Numbered from the stretch's first letter, positions 52,010 to 60,889 are shown. The stretch is DNA of 64,000 nucleotides from Io17-Chloro-G2 sp965226825 (GCA_965226825.1 CBDDED010000003.1:2914001-2978000); one strand, 5' to 3'. A program made the numbers and translations. Notes: generated by a model from the sequence alone, not told the origin.

Positions 52010-52711
52010 CTAATCTACCACGTCCCGGGGCCCGGTGTTTTCGGGATCGAATCCCCTGGGAAACTTGGTCGTTGAGTCGTATTTGGCCAGGGCGAGGTCG
52101 GAACGGTGCAGGCTGGCCCCGTGGAAATTTGCGCCCCTCATGTCGGCAGCGATCCACATCGAGTCACGGATCATCGCCAACTCGAAGTCAGCCCCGTCCA
52201 TTGACGCGCGGCTGAGGTCGGCTCCGTTCATGTTGGCGGACCTCAACCGTGCTCCGGTCAAGTTGGCGCTTCGCATGTCGGCTTCAATCATCGTGGCTTG
52301 GGTGAGGTCTGCACCGGTGAGATCCGCGTCAATGAAGGAAGCCCGGACCAACCGGGAATTACGCAAAATTGCATTCTGGAGGTCGGCTCGTTTGAGATCG
52401 GCCCAGTAGAGGTTGACGTTGGTCAAATTGGCGCCGGTGCAGCGGGCGCCGGCCAGGGACCCTCTGCCCAAATCCGCATTGGTTAGGTCTGCTTCGTATA
52501 GGTCGGCCCCGGCCAACTTGGCGCGGGATAGCGCCGCTCCGACGAGATTGGCCCCCTTGAGGTTGGCGTGCCGCAGTTGGGCCCCGCGAAGGTCGATACC
52601 GGCCAGGTCCGCGCCCTCCAGGTCCAGAATCGCTTCTGCGTGGAGGTTCAACCATTGGGCCAGGGCGTCCACCCCTTCCAGGATTACTGCAACGTGTTCT
52701 CGATTAGACAT
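52010..52711 (-). CDS. Pentapeptide repeat protein (233 aa)
   Basis: From the ATG at 52711 an N-terminal helical cap of about 30 residues (EHVAVILEGVDALAQWLNLHAEAIL) leads to roughly 35 tandem A(D/N)LxX units such as GADLAGIDLRGAQLRHANLKGANLVGA. They form a right-handed quadrilateral beta-helix to about residue 210. Function is unknown; some members mimic DNA to protect gyrase, but nothing here shows that. Confidence 0.93.
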   Translation of the reverse strand: MSNREHVAVILEGVDALAQWLNLHAEAILDLEGADLAGIDLRGAQLRHANLKGANLVGAALSRAKLAGADLYEADLTNADLGRGSLAGARCTGANLTNVNLYWADLKRADLQNAILRNSRLVRASFIDADLTGADLTQATMIEADMRSANLTGARLRSANMNGADLSRASMDGADFELAMIRDSMWIAADMRGANFHGASLHRSDLALAKYDSTTKFPRGFDPENTGPRDVVD

Positions 52712-52837
52712 GGTCCCCGTTACCTGATGCGGACAGAGGTTGCAGCCCTGAGAACAACGTTCGGGGCTGCTCCGGGCTGCTTTTTTGAGGGATGGCGCCA
52801 AGGCCTGGCCCGGGGCACGGCCCGGGACCCGAACCGG

Positions 52838-53134
52838 CTAAGTATTGGCCCCCGCTTCCTCGGCCTCAAAAATCTTTTCCATGAGCGTCATTTTCAGCTC
52901 GTTGACCTTTGGAAGGTCTGGGTATCCGCCGTCGGTTTTACGGTCGAATATCTTGACCCCATCCACGCAGACTTCCAGGCGGCCCTGGGAGGCGGGAGTC
53001 AATTTTACGGCAATGTCCCCTGGGTTGTGCGCTCCCCACATTTCGGTCGCCAGCCACGTGGCAACAGGGTAGTAGCCTCAAGGGACGCAATAGATAATCT
53101 CGACTTCGACCTTCCCAAATTCAGACCGGGGCAT
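52838..53134 (-). CDS. SelW-like Rdx family selenoprotein with in-frame UGA (98 aa)
   Basis: Thioredoxin-fold Rdx/SelW-family protein, probably a small redox selenoprotein. The ATG at 53134 has AGGAG 7 bases upstream. The protein begins MPRSEFGKVEVEIIYCVP, then TGA at codon 19 (53078-53080), then GYYPVATWLATEMWG. The UGA sits exactly where the second Cys of the CxxC (CxxU in SelW) is expected, followed by the conserved GY...A..LA. The rest (GRLEVCVDGVKIFDRKTDGGYPDLPKVNEL) is the standard Rdx C-terminal half. A gene call that treats TGA as stop gives only a 67-aa fragment from the Met at 53041. Read-through requires the SelA/B/C/D machinery, not seen in this window. Confidence 0.85.
53046..53065 (-). 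promoter_or_regulatory. Candidate bacterial SECIS hairpin
   Basis: Twelve bases after the UGA, GUUGCCA pairs with UGGCGAC (one G-U pair), leaving a 6-base loop CGUGGC. The stem length, the UGA-to-loop distance of about 19 bases and a G in the first two loop positions fit the described bacterial SECIS model. It lies within the coding sequence, as bacterial SECIS elements do. Confidence 0.6.
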
Positions 53135-53343
53135 AAACGGCTCCTGCGAATTGTGGTGCTTGAATACTAAGTGAGTGTAAACATCGGCGGGATTCATTGC
53201 AAGAAGGGCCGTTCCGCTTACGCCACAGTTATTCCCATCCGACCGGCAATCCAGTCCCCGTTTTGGGGAAGGCCGGTGGTGATCGTGACAGTGTCCCGGG
53301 CCGCTATAGTGACGGACGGGCGGGGGCCCGGCCGGGGCATGGA

Positions 53344-53766
53344 CTAGGGAACTATGGCAGTGCCAAGCCCGGCGGCGGTCTTGTCCCGGTTCTGGTTTTC
53401 ACAGTAGATGTCCACCGAAACCAGGGTTCCCTGGTCTACCTTTTCCTGGTGGGCGACCTTGCCGTAGACCGTGATGGTGTCCCCGCTGGTGACCGGGCGC
53501 AGGAATTTCAGGTTGACGGTCCCAGTGTGGTTGAAAACTTCGGGACCGAAGAATTTGCGCAGGGACTCGGCCGCAAAGGTGATCGACATTCGTCCGGAGG
53601 CCAGGATGTAGTCGGTCCCCAGGCGTTGGCGGGCGATGTCTTCATTGTTGTGAATGTTCTGGACGTCAAGGATGCCCACCGACTCGAACAGGTCGATGCT
53701 CTGGCGGGTGACTGCCTTTGTGACCGAGGGAATTTCCTGGTCGATCTCTATGTTTGTGGATGCCAT
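53344..53766 (-). CDS. MaoC-like hot-dog protein, second subunit (140 aa)
   Basis: Hot-dog fold chain with ESLRKFFGPEVFNHTGTVNLKFLRPVTSGDTITVYGKVAHQEK, typical of MaoC-like C-type domains. The usual D-x-N-P-x-H hydratase motif is not obvious; HNNEDIARQRLGTDYILASGRM replaces it. It may be a non-catalytic or altered subunit. It overlaps the N-type partner at 53748-54173 by 19 bp. Confidence 0.75.
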   Translation of the reverse strand: MASTNIEIDQEIPSVTKAVTRQSIDLFESVGILDVQNIHNNEDIARQRLGTDYILASGRMSITFAAESLRKFFGPEVFNHTGTVNLKFLRPVTSGDTITVYGKVAHQEKVDQGTLVSVDIYCENQNRDKTAAGLGTAIVP

Positions 53767-54173
53767 TTCTTTCCCACCTCGTCGGGTTTCTTCATCTGGT
53801 AGGTGCGGAGTTTTTCCAGCAGCCGGCCATCTTCGTCGATGGCGGTGGCCTCGATAACCAGGTATGGCTTGTCCCGCCGGGCATACTTGTCGGCCACCCG
53901 GCCGGTGACCTTGATTCGTTTGCCGGGGACCGGCGGGTTGAAAAACTCTACCTCGTTTCCCGCATTCACGCCGCCGGTATTGTCGTAATACACCATTTGG
54001 AGCGCGGTTGAATCGTGCTTTACCGCCAAAGTCGGATACGGCGCATCCGGGTCGCCCACCGATTGCCGGAACGCGTCCAGCATCTCCTGGGTTAGCAGGT
54101 ACTCGTAGGACCCCAGGGGTTCGCCTATTTCCAGTTGATCGTATATCAACTCTTTGCGGTTCTCGTTGACCAC
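53748..54173 (-). CDS. MaoC N-terminal-type hot-dog protein (141 aa)
   Basis: N-type partner: LGSYEYLLTQEMLDAFRQSVGDPDAPYPTLAVKHDSTALQMVYYDNTGGVNAGNEVEFFNPPVPGKRIKVTGRVADKY. It is the first gene of the pair and overlaps the second by 19 bases, so translation is coupled. The substrate is unknown. Confidence 0.75.
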   Translation of the reverse strand: MVNENRKELIYDQLEIGEPLGSYEYLLTQEMLDAFRQSVGDPDAPYPTLAVKHDSTALQMVYYDNTGGVNAGNEVEFFNPPVPGKRIKVTGRVADKYARRDKPYLVIEATAIDEDGRLLEKLRTYQMKKPDEVGKKWHPQT

Positions 54174-54298
54174 GGTGCCACCTCCGGATTTCCAGAAATC
54201 ACGCTTGAAGGGCCGTCATCGGGTTCCTACACCTTAATACCTGACCCGAAACCAGTCAATCCACGGCGCTGCGGTGAGTGGGGGCTTTCGATTGTCCC

Positions 54299-54472
54299 CC
54301 GTCATTCTCGCCGCAGCGGGAATCCAGAACCCTGATTATGTGCCAAGACTGTTATGCCAACTAAGACGCGCCGGATGGGCAGGTCGACGTCCCACCTGGA
54401 ACATTCCTGCAGACACGGACCAGGTTGGATGGGGAAAAGGGCTCTGGATTCCCGCTGCGGCGAGAATGACGG
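54299..54472. repeat. Intact interspersed element, 174 bp
   Basis: Nearly identical to the copy at 25917-26090, with only a handful of differences, and with the same inverted ends. The outer tail is on the left here (reverse complement of GACAATCGAAAGCCC at 54282-54295), and the degenerate solo end is on the right. Confidence 0.93.
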
Positions 54473-54648
54473 GGGTGGTGGTGGCGGTCTGGATTCCAGT
54501 TGGGACGGGAAAGGCGCGTATATTGGGTCTGGGTTCATGGTTCGGTGGGGATGACGGTGTTGGGGCGAGGAGTTTGTTGGCAGTTTTCTGACGGGACTGG
54601 AAAGACTATTCTCGGGAAATGGAAATGCCCTGGACTGGAATGGGGTGT

Positions 54649-54678
54649 TTGGCCTGTGAACCCAGCATCGCCTATAAT
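54649..54678 (+). promoter_or_regulatory. Sigma-70-like promoter upstream of the recF-linked gene
   Basis: TTGGCC at 54649-54654, an 18-bp spacer and TATAAT at 54673-54678, about 38 bp upstream of the ATG at 54716. Confidence 0.6.
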
Positions 54679-54715
54679 GCTAACAGAGCCTAAGCAACAG
54701 GTTGGACCGCCTCGT

Positions 54716-55516
54716 ATGGACCTGATTTTCGAACTCGGCGATTCCCAAAGACCAAAGGGCCATGCCCTGGTATATTTCCGGGTGAACACCGAGCCGGATA
54801 AGGTTTACGCGAGCTACGTCGTAACCCTGCCGATCAACGCCGACCTTACCAAGTATGTTCCCCCGTTCCTGGCCTCCCACCTGGGAGGTTTGCCCTTGAA
54901 CGAGTTCTCCGCTTTCGCTATGCCGCCGGTGCCTGAGCCGGTATCGGGGCAGCCGGAGTTGGAGCGATTGGCCCGGCTGCGAGATGATGACCTGCTGTAC
55001 GGCGGCGACATGTTTTCCTTCGATCTACCGCGCATGATGGAGACGGTCAACGAGGTTGTGCAGGAGTATTCCCAGCTTTGCGGGGACAGGTTCAAGTCGG
55101 CAGAGGCGGCTCCGTGGCCGGATGCCTCGGGAGCCGGAGCGTCTTCACTGCAGGACGGCGAATCCGGGAATGACGACAGCGCTTCCTACAATGTGAACGA
55201 GGTCCTGTTCAGCTTGATGAGCGAGAGCGACAAGCTGGCCGAGTTGTCGCGGCTCATGGGCAAACTGCGGTTTGCGGTTGAGGGCCAGGATTCAGCGCAG
55301 GCCGAAGAGACCAGCGAAGAAATTTCCATACTGGCCAAGCACTTGCCGGACAATTTCCAGGTGGCCAGACTGCTGTCCGCGGCCAAAGACACCTCCCCCA
55401 AAAGCTCAAGGCTGGCTCAACTCTACCTGGACCGCTGTTTTCGTCTGTCCGCCGGCGACTATTCCAGTGTTCAGAACCTGGAGTCCGAGATTCAATCCCT
55501 CCGGACCCAGGACTAG
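54716..55516 (+). CDS. Unknown protein preceding recF (266 aa)
   Basis: Not recognised. The N-terminal 100 residues (MDLIFELGDSQRPKGHALVYFRVNTEPDKVYASYVVTLPINADLTKYVPPFLASHLGGL) look like a mixed alpha/beta domain. The middle, about 140-165, is low-complexity and acidic. The C-terminal part is helical (VNEVLFSLMSESDKLAELSRLMGKLRFAVEGQDSAQAEETSEEISILAKHL). The ATG at 54716 follows a good promoter. It shares direction with recF but is separated from it by 75 bp. Confidence 0.75.
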   Translation: MDLIFELGDSQRPKGHALVYFRVNTEPDKVYASYVVTLPINADLTKYVPPFLASHLGGLPLNEFSAFAMPPVPEPVSGQPELERLARLRDDDLLYGGDMFSFDLPRMMETVNEVVQEYSQLCGDRFKSAEAAPWPDASGAGASSLQDGESGNDDSASYNVNEVLFSLMSESDKLAELSRLMGKLRFAVEGQDSAQAEETSEEISILAKHLPDNFQVARLLSAAKDTSPKSSRLAQLYLDRCFRLSAGDYSSVQNLESEIQSLRTQD

Positions 55517-55591
55517 CGCCTGCGGCCGGTTCGCGCCCGGCTGCCGCAATAACCCGCGACCCGCGCTGACCCTAGCCGCTCCGGTTGGTAC

Positions 55592-56821
55592 GTGTTTTTG
55601 GCTTACCTGTCACGCTTGTCCTTAACCAATTACCGCAACCTGGTCAGCATGGAGCTGGACCTTCCCCGGGGCGTGCTGGTTTTCTTTGGGCCGAACGCCC
55701 AGGGCAAAACAACTCTCCTGGAGGCCGCTTACACCATGGCTATCGCCCGATCGTTTCGCGCCGAGAACGAGCGGGAAGTGGTCAACTTTGATGCCGTGTC
55801 CCGGGGGGAAATGGCCCTGGTGGGAGGAGCCCTGGAAAGCGATGGCTCCCAGCTTCAGGTTTACGTGGGTTACCAGCCCACGCTCAGTCCGAGCCAGGGC
55901 AATGGTGCAAATCATTCCGCTCCGAAACCGATGTGGTCGGTCCGTAAACAGATCCGGGTGAGCCGGGTCCGCCGCACCGCCACCGAGTTGGTTGGGATGG
56001 TTCACGCCGTCCTTTTTGGCGCCGACGACATCGAGTTGGTGTTCGGTCCGCCTTCCGTGCGCCGGCGTTTCCTGGACATTCTGCTGTCGCAAACCAGCCC
56101 TTCCTATGTCAGGTCTTTGCAGCGTTACCAAAAGGTTGTGCGGCAGCGGAACCGGCTGCTGAAAGCGGTCGGCGAAGGCCGGGCCGAATACTCGGAGTTG
56201 GAATTCTGGACGGACCAACTCGTCGCCGATGGAGCAGGGATCACCTGGAGCCGCCATCAGGCCCTGGCCCGTCTGGGGCCTCTCGCCGTTGAGAAACACC
56301 GCCAGTTGAGCGGAGCCGACGGGGACCTTGAGTTGCGCTATCGGCCCAGTGTGTCAGTGACCGGCGCTGAGCCCGAGTTGGAAACCCGATTTCGGGAGGA
56401 ACTGACATCGGTGCAGGCGCGGGAGAGGGCAACCGCCACCACCGTTGTTGGACCCCATCGAGACGACTTTGATTTACTGATCGAAGGCGTGGACATGGGG
56501 ACTTTCGCCTCCCGCGGTCAGGCCCGCACCCTGGCCTTGACATTGAAATTGGCGGAAGCCGCCTATCTGGCGGACACCCGGTCGGAGGGCCCGATGGTGT
56601 TGTTGGACGACGTGCTTTCGGAGATGGATTCCCTCCGGCGCCGGAGGGTGCTGGAGCAAACCGCCCAGTACCAGCAGATCCTGATTACCACCACCGACCT
56701 GGAACTGGTTGCCGGTTATTTTGGCGACCGGGCGTCCTATTTTGAAGTTCGGGGAGGCTCGGTGAAGCCGGTGCTTGGAGACCTGGAGAAATTTACCGCT
56801 GCCGGTAGAGGCGCTGCGTGA
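55592..56821 (+). CDS. recF: DNA replication and repair protein RecF (409 aa)
   Basis: Loads RecA at gaps with RecO and RecR. LSRLSLTNYRNLVSMELDL is the N-terminal lead-in, and GPNAQGKTTLLEAAY is Walker A. The ABC signature region is TFASRGQARTLALTLKLAEAAYL and Walker B is PMVLLDDVLSEMDSLRRRRVLE. The GTG at 55592 gives the family start. It overlaps purL by 4 bp (GTGA). Confidence 0.93.
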   Translation: MFLAYLSRLSLTNYRNLVSMELDLPRGVLVFFGPNAQGKTTLLEAAYTMAIARSFRAENEREVVNFDAVSRGEMALVGGALESDGSQLQVYVGYQPTLSPSQGNGANHSAPKPMWSVRKQIRVSRVRRTATELVGMVHAVLFGADDIELVFGPPSVRRRFLDILLSQTSPSYVRSLQRYQKVVRQRNRLLKAVGEGRAEYSELEFWTDQLVADGAGITWSRHQALARLGPLAVEKHRQLSGADGDLELRYRPSVSVTGAEPELETRFREELTSVQARERATATTVVGPHRDDFDLLIEGVDMGTFASRGQARTLALTLKLAEAAYLADTRSEGPMVLLDDVLSEMDSLRRRRVLEQTAQYQQILITTTDLELVAGYFGDRASYFEVRGGSVKPVLGDLEKFTAAGRGAA

Positions 56822-59049
56822 CGATACCACGTGAAAAGACTAGGCCCGTAACCAAAGAAATGCTTGATGAAATTGCCCTGAGCCGGGCGGAATATGACCG
56901 CATTGTGGAACTGCTGGACCGGGAACCAAATCCGGTAGAGCTGGGCATGTTCGGGGCGTTGTGGAGTGAACACTGCGGCTACAAGCACTCCAAGCCGTTG
57001 TTGAAACTCTTACCCGGTAAGTCTCCCCGGGTCGTGTCCAGCCCTGGGGCGGAAAATGCCGGGGCGGTGGACCTGGGGGACGGCTTGATCGCTGTGTTCA
57101 AGGTGGAGTCCCACAACCATCCCTCGGCGGTGGAGCCGTTGCAGGGCGCGGCAACCGGCGTGGGAGGAATCGTCCGGGACATACTTGCCATGGGCGCCCG
57201 GCCGGTGGCCTTGCTCAACTCCCTGCGGTTTGGCCCGCCGGATGATCCCATGACCCGCAGGCTATTCGATGGAGTGGTGGCCGGGATTTCCTGGTACGGC
57301 AACTGCATAGGGGTACCCGACGTTGCCGGAGAGATTTACTTCGACCCCTGCTACACACAGAATCCCCTGGTCAACGCCATGTGCGTGGGGTTGGTTCGCC
57401 GCGAGCAGTTGGCGACCTCGGCCGCGGCCGAGGTGGGCCATCTGGTGTGGTTGGTGGGAGCAGAAACCGGCCGGGATGGCATCCATGGGGCTTCGGGACT
57501 TGCTTCCCGCACCTTTGAAGAGGAGCAGGAGCTGCGGCCCACAGTACAGGTGGGCAACCCGTTTCTGGAAAAGATATTGATCGAGGCGTGCCTGGAGGCC
57601 CTGGCCACCGGGAACGTTTCCGCCATTCAGGACCTGGGAGCCGCCGGACTCACAAGCGCCGCTGTTGAGTCAGCATCGGCCGGTGGGCGGGGCGTCGCCC
57701 TGGACCTGTCCGGGGTTCACCGGCGGGAGCGGGACATGAGCGGGTACGACGTCATGCTTTCCGAGTCCCAGGAGCGGATGTTGTTGGTTACGCCGCCCAA
57801 TGAAGCCGGTCCGGTACGCCGGGTCATGGACAAGTGGGAGGTTGAGTGCCGTCAGATTGGGGAAATCGTCGGCCCGCGGGAGGTGCTCGTCTCCGATGGC
57901 GGCCGGCCCATTGCCCACCTACCGATTCAACGCCTGGCGCAACCGCCGCAGTACCGCCTGCAGGGCCGCGCTTCACCGTCCTTTTACCAGCGGCAACGCT
58001 TGGAGTTGGCCCAGGTCCCCCTGCCTGAAGCCACACCCGGGGAAATCCTGTTGGACCTGTTGGGTTCGCCTAACATCGCCAGCCGGCGGCCGGTGCACCG
58101 CCAGTACGACAACCAGGTGCAGACCAACACCGTCGTGGGTCCCGGCGGAGATGCGGCCGTGCTCCGGATTAAACACAGCAACAAGGGTATTGCCCTGACC
58201 ATCGACGGCAACGGCCGTTACTGCTACCTGGACCCCTACCGGGGCGGCCAAATCGTCGTGGCTGAAGTATGCCGCAACCTCACCTGCGCCGGCGCCACTC
58301 CCCTGGCCTTGACCGATTGCTTGAACTTCGGCAACCCCGAAAATCCGGAAGTCTACTTTCAATTGGAGTGGTGCATACGCGGCATGGCCAAGGCGTGCCG
58401 GGAGTTGGGCGTGCCGGTGGTCAGCGGAAATGTCAGCCTCTACAACGAGTCTCGGGGACAGGCGGTGTTCCCCACGCCGGTGGTGGGCGGGCTCGGCCTG
58501 TTGGAAGACGTAAAGTCCCACTGCCGGTCCGGGTTCCCACGGGATGGACTGGTGGTGGCGGCTCTGGGGTTGGGGAACCTGAGGGCCCGTGCTTCGGATC
58601 TGGCGGGCAGCGAGTATCTGGTTCGATGGGGCCGGACCCTGGCGGGGCGGCCATACATCGACCTGGCATTGGAAAAGCGAGTCCACGAGTTGTGCCGGCT
58701 GGGGATAGAGGAAGGCATTATCGCCTCGGCTCACGACTGCTCCGAGGGCGGGCTGGCGGTGGCCCTGGCGGAGTGTTCCATCCAAAACGGCGTTGGGTTC
58801 AACGGAGAGGTCAAGCTGCCCCGCCGTTGGGATGCGGCGTTGTTCGGAGAACGGCAGTCCCGCATTGTGGTGGCGATACCCAACGACCGCTGGGACCGTT
58901 TGCAGGAACTGGCCGACGCATCGGCGACTCCGGTTTTGCGATTGGGGACCACCGGCGGAGACCGGTTCAGCATTGGCAATGCCCTGGATCTGGCGGTAGC
59001 GGAGTTGGCGGATACCTGGGGCCACGGGTTAGAAAAGGCGTTTGCCTGA
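56818..59049 (+). CDS. purL: Phosphoribosylformylglycinamidine synthase subunit PurL (743 aa)
   Basis: Small-type PurL that needs PurQ and PurS. WSEHCGYKHSKPLLK, VFKVESHNHPSAVEPLQGAATGVGGIVRDILAMGARPVALL, and LGAAGLTSAAVESASAGGRGV are hallmark segments. The C-terminal half repeats the AIR-synthetase fold with CSEGGLAVALAECS. The GTG start overlaps the recF stop. PurQ and PurS are not in the window. Confidence 0.96.
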   Translation: MTIPREKTRPVTKEMLDEIALSRAEYDRIVELLDREPNPVELGMFGALWSEHCGYKHSKPLLKLLPGKSPRVVSSPGAENAGAVDLGDGLIAVFKVESHNHPSAVEPLQGAATGVGGIVRDILAMGARPVALLNSLRFGPPDDPMTRRLFDGVVAGISWYGNCIGVPDVAGEIYFDPCYTQNPLVNAMCVGLVRREQLATSAAAEVGHLVWLVGAETGRDGIHGASGLASRTFEEEQELRPTVQVGNPFLEKILIEACLEALATGNVSAIQDLGAAGLTSAAVESASAGGRGVALDLSGVHRRERDMSGYDVMLSESQERMLLVTPPNEAGPVRRVMDKWEVECRQIGEIVGPREVLVSDGGRPIAHLPIQRLAQPPQYRLQGRASPSFYQRQRLELAQVPLPEATPGEILLDLLGSPNIASRRPVHRQYDNQVQTNTVVGPGGDAAVLRIKHSNKGIALTIDGNGRYCYLDPYRGGQIVVAEVCRNLTCAGATPLALTDCLNFGNPENPEVYFQLEWCIRGMAKACRELGVPVVSGNVSLYNESRGQAVFPTPVVGGLGLLEDVKSHCRSGFPRDGLVVAALGLGNLRARASDLAGSEYLVRWGRTLAGRPYIDLALEKRVHELCRLGIEEGIIASAHDCSEGGLAVALAECSIQNGVGFNGEVKLPRRWDAALFGERQSRIVVAIPNDRWDRLQELADASATPVLRLGTTGGDRFSIGNALDLAVAELADTWGHGLEKAFA

Positions 59050-59069
59050 CCGCTTTTGAGTTTGTGTCA

Positions 59070-60254
59070 ATGAAAGAGCCGGGAGAGGAAAAGCGTCCGT
59101 TGCGGGTGTTGTTCCTCACGCCCTATTTCCGCCCGTATTTGGGCGGCATCGAGCGGGCGATTGAGCAACTCGCCTTCCAGCTTCTGGAATCCGGCGAAGT
59201 GGCGGAGGTGGGGGTCCTAACCACCAAATACTCCTTTCCCCGAGAGGCTCAGCCTCAGTGGGCTGACCGGGAAACCACGCCGGAGGGCATCGCCATCTAC
59301 CGGCTGAAGGGTTTTCCCAAATGGTCTATTCCCCTGTACTCGGTCCCCCTGGTATGGTTTTCACCCCGCCAGATTGACCGGTATCTCAAGGAGTTCGACC
59401 CGGACGTGGTCCACTTTGTGGGCGATGGGTGGTTTTGGGGCCACATTTGGTCGTGGTTGTCGTACCGGCGCCGGGCCAAGTTTGTGTTCACGCCGTCATT
59501 CCATGTTTTGCCCTGGACCCGGTGGTGGCTGCGGCCCTTCAACATCCTGGTTTGCAACGTAATGGACCGGGTGGTCTCGCTGACCGGGTCTGAAGCCAAC
59601 CAGGTGCACCGGACCTACCTGGCTCCACGGTCCCGGCAGGAAGTGATTGGGTGGGGAGCGGCTCCGCCGGTGGTTTCGGAACGGGATTCTCGGGACCCGG
59701 GCGCGGCCGGTGATCTTCTCACCATCCTGTGCGTCGGCCGACTGGGTTGGCACAAGGGGCAGGAGTGGTTGGTCGGTGTATACAATCAGGCTCAGGCGGG
59801 GATGCAGCGGGCCACCCGCCTGGTGTGCGTCGGCCGGGACGAGGACGCCGAAGAGAGCCTTCGCCGCCAGATTGCCGAGTTGGGCCTGGAAGACCGGGTG
59901 AGCTTGGTGGGTGAAGTCACCGATCAGGAACTCACCGAATGGTATGCCCGGTCCGACGTGTTCACACTGTTCTCTCACTATGAGGCCTTCGGGCTGGTTT
60001 TCTTCGAAGCCATGGCCTACGGAGTGCCGGTCCTGACCCACGACGTGGGAGCCAACGCCGAACTCTTAACCCGCGGCGCGGTGGTCACGCCAAGGTTCGA
60101 CCAGGAAGCGGCGGTCGCAGAATTGGTTCGGCTGGTCAACGACGACACCTACCGCCAGGAAATGGGCCGCCAGGCCCAGGATTACGCCCTGTCAGAGTTC
60201 ACCTGGGAAGCAGTTGCGGAGAAGTATTTGCGGGTGTACCGGGGGGAGGGGTGA
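59070..60254 (+). CDS. Glycosyltransferase, GT4 type (394 aa)
   Basis: GT-B glycosyltransferase. LRVLFLTPYFRPYLGGIERAIEQLAFQLLE is the N-terminal donor/acceptor-domain start, and the C-terminal domain has ILCVGRLGWHKGQEWLV and the E-x7-E segment SHYEAFGLVFFEAMAYGVPVLTHDVG. It is probably an envelope sugar transferase; the sugars are unknown. The ATG at 59070 (MKEPGEEKRP) starts 20 bp after purL; the frame is open further upstream inside purL. Confidence 0.9.
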   Translation: MKEPGEEKRPLRVLFLTPYFRPYLGGIERAIEQLAFQLLESGEVAEVGVLTTKYSFPREAQPQWADRETTPEGIAIYRLKGFPKWSIPLYSVPLVWFSPRQIDRYLKEFDPDVVHFVGDGWFWGHIWSWLSYRRRAKFVFTPSFHVLPWTRWWLRPFNILVCNVMDRVVSLTGSEANQVHRTYLAPRSRQEVIGWGAAPPVVSERDSRDPGAAGDLLTILCVGRLGWHKGQEWLVGVYNQAQAGMQRATRLVCVGRDEDAEESLRRQIAELGLEDRVSLVGEVTDQELTEWYARSDVFTLFSHYEAFGLVFFEAMAYGVPVLTHDVGANAELLTRGAVVTPRFDQEAAVAELVRLVNDDTYRQEMGRQAQDYALSEFTWEAVAEKYLRVYRGEG

Positions 60255-60393
60255 CCCCAGGGGGGTCATGTTCCGAAGACGCCGACGAGGATAATTGCGT
60301 AACCTCAGCACAATCCGCCGTTGACAGAGTTCCGTTGACGCGCACCTCTTGTTATCGGAGTATTCGCGGATAATTCCAAGACTGGGAGCAACA

Positions 60394-60717
60394 ATGGTTA
60401 GGGGAGAACTCCAACCTGAGCCGCTGCGCTGGTATATGAAGCCTGTGCTGGCTGATCTTGCTTACGACGCAATTTCGAAAGACCCTTTCCCGACACCGCA
60501 AGAAGCGCAGGTTTGGTTTAACTTAGGCGATGCAAGGAAATCAGCGTTTGTGCCTCTTTTCATAGTTGATGAAGAAAAATTGACGGTCAGGGCCGCATTG
60601 CTGGGCGAGCAAGGGGGAGAGATATTTGTTTCCTTCCCCCCAACCAACTTCGGGCAGACCCGGTTCCTTTTGGAGCCTGAATGCCTGGATAAAATCGACA
60701 AGACTCCCGCGCAATAA
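60394..60717 (+). CDS. Unknown protein preceding the restriction-modification genes (107 aa)
   Basis: Not recognised. MVRGELQPEPLRWYMKPVLADLAYDAISKDPFPTPQEAQVWFNLGDARKSAFVPLFIVDEEKLTVRAALLGEQGGEIFVSFPP is a compact alpha/beta-looking protein with no membrane helix. The ATG at 60394 has a GGGAG site; the frame is open from 60349. It lies 170 bp before the methyltransferase and shares its lower G+C content, so it probably arrived with the same island. Confidence 0.55.
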   Translation: MVRGELQPEPLRWYMKPVLADLAYDAISKDPFPTPQEAQVWFNLGDARKSAFVPLFIVDEEKLTVRAALLGEQGGEIFVSFPPTNFGQTRFLLEPECLDKIDKTPAQ

Positions 60718-60889
60718 TTGGCTGTGCAATGCATCAAACCTGGGAGAGGGATGAGTGGATTGTTTCCCTGTTGGTTAGCACTCGGATTGTTTGCCGCGCT
60801 GACATCCGGACGGTTGGCCTAACCCTCACAAGGGTTGTATATTAAAGCCCCCTTTATGGAAGCACTCGGCCCGGCAAGGAGCCCCGGCA

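Larger units (their letters stand above)
54174..54715. other. Intergenic stretch with an intact element and the promoter of the next gene
   Basis: No supported gene. It contains the reversed tail (54282-54295), an intact element (54299-54472), a degenerate solo end (about 54485-54525) and a promoter (54649-54678). Open frames through 54274-54591 are translations of the repeat. Confidence 0.7.

Noticed and set aside
52838..53041. 67-aa protein starting at Met 53041
   Set aside because: It is the C-terminal fragment of the SelW-like protein; it lacks the CxxU motif, and the full protein starts at 53134 through the UGA.
54274..54591. Small plus-strand ORF of 105 codons
   Set aside because: It is a translation of the 174-bp element, with homologous frames in the other copies.
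58269..59069. Long N-terminal extension of the glycosyltransferase frame
   Set aside because: The first 267 codons are an out-of-frame translation of purL; the GT-B N-terminus begins at 59070.
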